Below are positions 5,488 to 7,589 of a stretch of 7,589 nt of DNA, in pieces. The first letter of the stretch is position 1, and each line of letters begins with the position of its first letter. The position numbers and the translations under genes are program-made. The notes beneath the pieces were generated by a model. That model did no database searches and had not been told where the DNA came from. It worked only from the letters and a program-made list of their open reading frames with translations. Origin of the DNA: DATEMK01 sp035275625 (GTDB lineage Bacteria; Bacteroidota; Bacteroidia; AKYH767-A; OLB10); NCBI GenBank assembly GCA_035275625.1, contig DATEMK010000603.1, positions 1 to 7,589 of the forward strand, in the 5' to 3' direction.

Positions 5488-6267
5488 ATGGAAACACTGA
5501 CTGCAGAGCATACACAACAAACTTTTATTAAGGGATATGGCGAACCAGTCATAGAAGTTACTCATCTGAAAAAAAGGTTTGGAAGAAACCGTGTGCTGAA
5601 TGATTTTAATCTGACAATTCAAAAAGGTGAAAATGTGGTAGTACTTGGAAAATCAGGCTGCGGAAAATCAGTGCTGATTAAATGTATAGTAGGATTGTTG
5701 AAATACGATGGCGGTTCGCTGAAAGTATTCGGAAAAGAAATTACTGACATTGATCATCATGAATTGGATAAAATGAGAGCACGAATCGGTTTTGTTTTTC
5801 AAAGTAGTGCATTGTATGACAGCATGACCGTAAAAGAAAACCTTGAATTTGCATTGAGGAGACATGGGAAACACAAAACGAAAGAAGAATTGAAAAAGTT
5901 GGTGGAAGAAACATTGAATAATGTTGGACTGCTGCATGCTATTAATCTTATGCCTGCTGAATTATCAGGAGGTATGCGAAAGCGAATCGGGCTTGCAAGA
6001 GCGTTAGTGTTGCATCCTGAAATTATGCTCTATGATGAACCTACTACCGGTCTGGACCCGATTACAGCAGAAGAAATAAGCAACCTCATGCTGCAGATGC
6101 AGAAAAAGTATAACACATCATCTATTATCATTTCACACGATATGCATTGTGCACAAATTATTGCAAACCGCCTTGTGCTGATGATTGATGGAATTAACTA
6201 TGCAGAAGGAACATTTGATTACTTAAAACAATTGGATGATCCCAAAGTGCATTCATTCTTTAAATGA
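5488..6267 (+). CDS. mlaF: MlaF-type ATPase of the MCE phospholipid transporter
   Basis: A 259-residue ABC ATPase with all motifs in order: Walker A GKSGCGKS at 54-61, Q-loop Gln105 (GFVFQSSALYD), signature LSGGMRKR at 159-166, Walker B IMLYDEP at 179-185, D-loop GLD at 188-190 and switch His217 (IISHDM). SALYDSMTV after the Q-loop and GGMRKR in the signature are characteristic of the MlaF/Ttg2A branch. The N-terminal 20 residues precede the usual domain start (VIEVTHLKKRFG). It works on the cytoplasmic face with the MlaE dimer. The E. coli complex also has the STAS protein MlaB; no MlaB gene is present here. It sits two bases after mlaE and three bases before mlaD, so the three subunits are tightly co-transcribed. 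Confidence 0.95.
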   Translation: METLTAEHTQQTFIKGYGEPVIEVTHLKKRFGRNRVLNDFNLTIQKGENVVVLGKSGCGKSVLIKCIVGLLKYDGGSLKVFGKEITDIDHHELDKMRARIGFVFQSSALYDSMTVKENLEFALRRHGKHKTKEELKKLVEETLNNVGLLHAINLMPAELSGGMRKRIGLARALVLHPEIMLYDEPTTGLDPITAEEISNLMLQMQKKYNTSSIIISHDMHCAQIIANRLVLMIDGINYAEGTFDYLKQLDDPKVHSFFK

Positions 6268-6270
6268 ATT

Positions 6271-7305
6271 ATGGAAAAAGAAATTTTAAGAAATATTCGT
6301 CTTGGCATCTTTATGGTGATAGGAGTAATAATGCTCATCATCGCTTTATATTTCATTGGGGACAATAAAAATATTTTCGGAAGCACATTTAAGCTGAATA
6401 CTACATTTGAAAATATTGGCGGCTTGCAAACAGGTAATAATGTTCGTTATGCCGGAATTGATATAGGTACAGTTGAGAAAATTGAAATGAAAAATGATAC
6501 AACTATTCATGTTGTAATGGTTATTGATGCAGGTATGAAAAATTTTATCCGTGCTAATTCAATTACCAGCATCGGAACGGATGGCTTGATGGGAAACAGG
6601 CTGGTAAATATTGATCCCGGAACATCAGAATCATCGTTTGTGGAACCGGGTAGCGAGATTCCTTCTCAAAAAAGTGTAAATACAGAAGCAATGCTCAGGA
6701 CATTAGAGTACACAAACGATAACGTTGCATTTGTTTCAGAAAATCTTAAAAATATAACGGACAATATCGGCAAAAGTCGCGGCAGCATGTACTCGGCTTT
6801 ATTTGATACATCGCTTTCATCTGAACTGCACCGGATCATGAAAAATATTGAATCGGTCAGCAAAAATCTGTCTTTGGTTTCTGCAGAAGCATCTTCGATT
6901 GTCAACGATATAAAAAAAGGAAATGGAATTGCCGGTGCGTTAATTTATGATACTGTGATGACAAAAAATTTGCAATCATCAGTGGCTGAAATAAAAAATA
7001 CGAGTGAAAAGTTTTCTGCTTCTTCTCAGCAATTGAATGAAATTTTAAATAAATTTAACAATGGAAACGGAATCGCTTCTGTTTTGCTGAATGACAGTAT
7101 CTCAGCGGAGAATTTACAACAGAGCATCAGTAACCTGAAAACTTCTTCAGCAAAGCTTGATGAAGACCTCGAAGGATTAAAACACAGCTTTCTGTTGAGA
7201 GGATATTTTAAAAAACAGGAAAAACTTAAAAAGAAAGAAGAACAAGACAAAAGAACAATTAAATTTACAGACCATGTCAATAAAAAAGATTCTTTGCCCG
7301 ACTGA
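6271..7305 (+). CDS. mlaD: MlaD-type MCE-domain subunit with a long repeat-bearing C-terminus
   Basis: A 344-residue protein anchored by one N-terminal helix (about 11-29, LGIFMVIGVIMLIIALYFIG) with the rest in the periplasm. The MCE domain covers about 38-117 and shows FENIGGLQTGNNVRYAGIDI at 46-65 and GTDGLMGNRLVNI at 102-114. This subunit binds lipid and forms the ring above the MlaE dimer. The protein is much longer than E. coli MlaD (about 183 residues). The extra part, from about 140 on, is helical and contains three copies of a 48-residue unit starting at residues 170, 218 and 266. It then has KHSFLLRGYFKK at 304-315 and a strongly basic, lysine-rich tail. The last 32 nt overlap the next gene in another frame. 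Related long forms are common in Bacteroidota, to my knowledge. Confidence 0.92.
   Translation: MEKEILRNIRLGIFMVIGVIMLIIALYFIGDNKNIFGSTFKLNTTFENIGGLQTGNNVRYAGIDIGTVEKIEMKNDTTIHVVMVIDAGMKNFIRANSITSIGTDGLMGNRLVNIDPGTSESSFVEPGSEIPSQKSVNTEAMLRTLEYTNDNVAFVSENLKNITDNIGKSRGSMYSALFDTSLSSELHRIMKNIESVSKNLSLVSAEASSIVNDIKKGNGIAGALIYDTVMTKNLQSSVAEIKNTSEKFSASSQQLNEILNKFNNGNGIASVLLNDSISAENLQQSISNLKTSSAKLDEDLEGLKHSFLLRGYFKKQEKLKKKEEQDKRTIKFTDHVNKKDSLPD
6778..7203 (+). repeat. Three tandem 48-residue units in MlaD
   Basis: The copies occupy residues 170-217, 218-265 and 266-311. Each opens with a glycine and a hydrophobic run ending in Asp: RGSMYSALFD, NGIAGALIYD and NGIASVLLND. Each is followed by a helix with LxxxLxxI-type spacing (for example NLQSSVAEIKNTS and NLQQSISNLKTSS). 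The period is exactly 48 residues (144 nt). The first copy has diverged most. Confidence 0.7.
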
Positions 7306-7589
7306 TTTCTCAAAAGCTGCCAACAATGCAGTTGAGTATGCTTCAAAGCTCGCCAGCAAAACAGGCGCTCAAATAACATTAACGCATGTAATGTCATTAC
7401 CGGAGATTTATGATAATTTCTCCACGCCCGGGTTGCTTATTAATTTGGACATAAAGCGAAATGAAGTGGAAGAAAAGTTGAAGAACTATGCAAACCAGGT
7501 AAGCACAGAATTCCATGTCCCATGTTTGTATGAAATTGGACTTGTTAACGTGGAAAGTACCGGTAAAGAAATTGCGGATGAATCTGAAA
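7274..7589 (+). CDS. Universal stress protein (UspA family), N-terminal 105 residues (partial)
   Basis: The ATG at 7274 lies inside the end of mlaD, and the frame stays open to the right edge, showing 105 residues. The start MSIKKILCPTDFSKAANNAVEYA is characteristic of the UspA fold: a first strand, then Asp11, which contacts the adenine ring in ATP-binding members, then the first helix. A second strand (AQITLTHVMS at 32-41) follows. The glycine-rich ATP-binding motif G-x2-G-x9-G(S/T) lies in the missing C-terminal part, so ATP binding cannot be judged, nor whether the protein has one Usp domain or two in tandem. The 32-nt overlap with mlaD indicates co-transcription and probably coupled translation. 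Confidence 0.9.
   Translation, partial: MSIKKILCPTDFSKAANNAVEYASKLASKTGAQITLTHVMSLPEIYDNFSTPGLLINLDIKRNEVEEKLKNYANQVSTEFHVPCLYEIGLVNVESTGKEIADESE

Noticed and set aside
7026..7397. Minus-strand open frame of 123 codons across the mlaD/usp junction
   Set aside because: Both sense genes are clear family members; the antisense translation is low in complexity (Phe, Ser and Leu runs) and resembles nothing I know.
1..7589. CRISPR arrays, tRNA or rRNA genes, insertion sequences, phage or defence systems
   Set aside because: No regularly spaced repeats, cloverleaf-like sequence, transposase or integrase motifs or terminal inverted repeats are seen, and coding sequence fills almost all of the window.

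Overview
The window looks like a chromosomal segment of an uncultured or environmental member of the Bacteroidota. The DNA is visibly A+T-rich. Most genes lack a Shine-Dalgarno sequence and start behind A/T-rich leaders. Two sequences resemble the Bacteroidota -7 promoter element TAnnTTTG, and the protein families fit that phylum. The exact genus cannot be read from the sequence. There are ten genes, two of them cut by the window edges. I see no RNA genes, mobile elements or CRISPR arrays.

Layout. On the minus strand, positions 1-1241 hold a conserved hypothetical protein, an OsmC/Ohr-family protein with both redox cysteines, and the N-terminus of a SulP anion transporter. These are 23-27 nt apart and read as one operon. 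A 180-nt spacer follows. A second minus-strand operon, 4512 down to 1422, holds DoxX-like membrane protein, TauE/SafE (TSUP) permease, DUF1003 membrane protein and a beta-CASP metallo-beta-lactamase RNase, with gaps of 16, 1 and 11 nt. A 139-nt divergent promoter region (4513-4651) separates it from a plus-strand operon. That operon holds mlaE, mlaF, an enlarged mlaD and a universal stress protein that overlaps mlaD by 32 nt and runs off the right edge.

Function. The plus-strand operon encodes an MCE-type phospholipid ABC transporter of the inner membrane (permease, ATPase, MCE subunit), tied to a UspA-type stress protein. The minus-strand operons combine anion and sulfur-type permeases (SulP, TSUP), a thiol peroxidase-like OsmC protein, small membrane proteins and an RNA-processing nuclease. 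This mix suggests redox, oxygen or stress adaptation, but that is inference.

The most interesting signal is regulatory. The only two TGAT-N4-ATCA palindromes I found by scanning the window both lie in intergenic DNA, one ahead of each minus-strand operon. They match the core of an FNR/CRP-family operator. In the divergent region the site sits about 41 nt upstream of the inferred start of doxX transcription and about 63 nt upstream of that of mlaE. These are classic class II and class I activator positions. A second set of inverted repeats covers the mlaE promoter itself.
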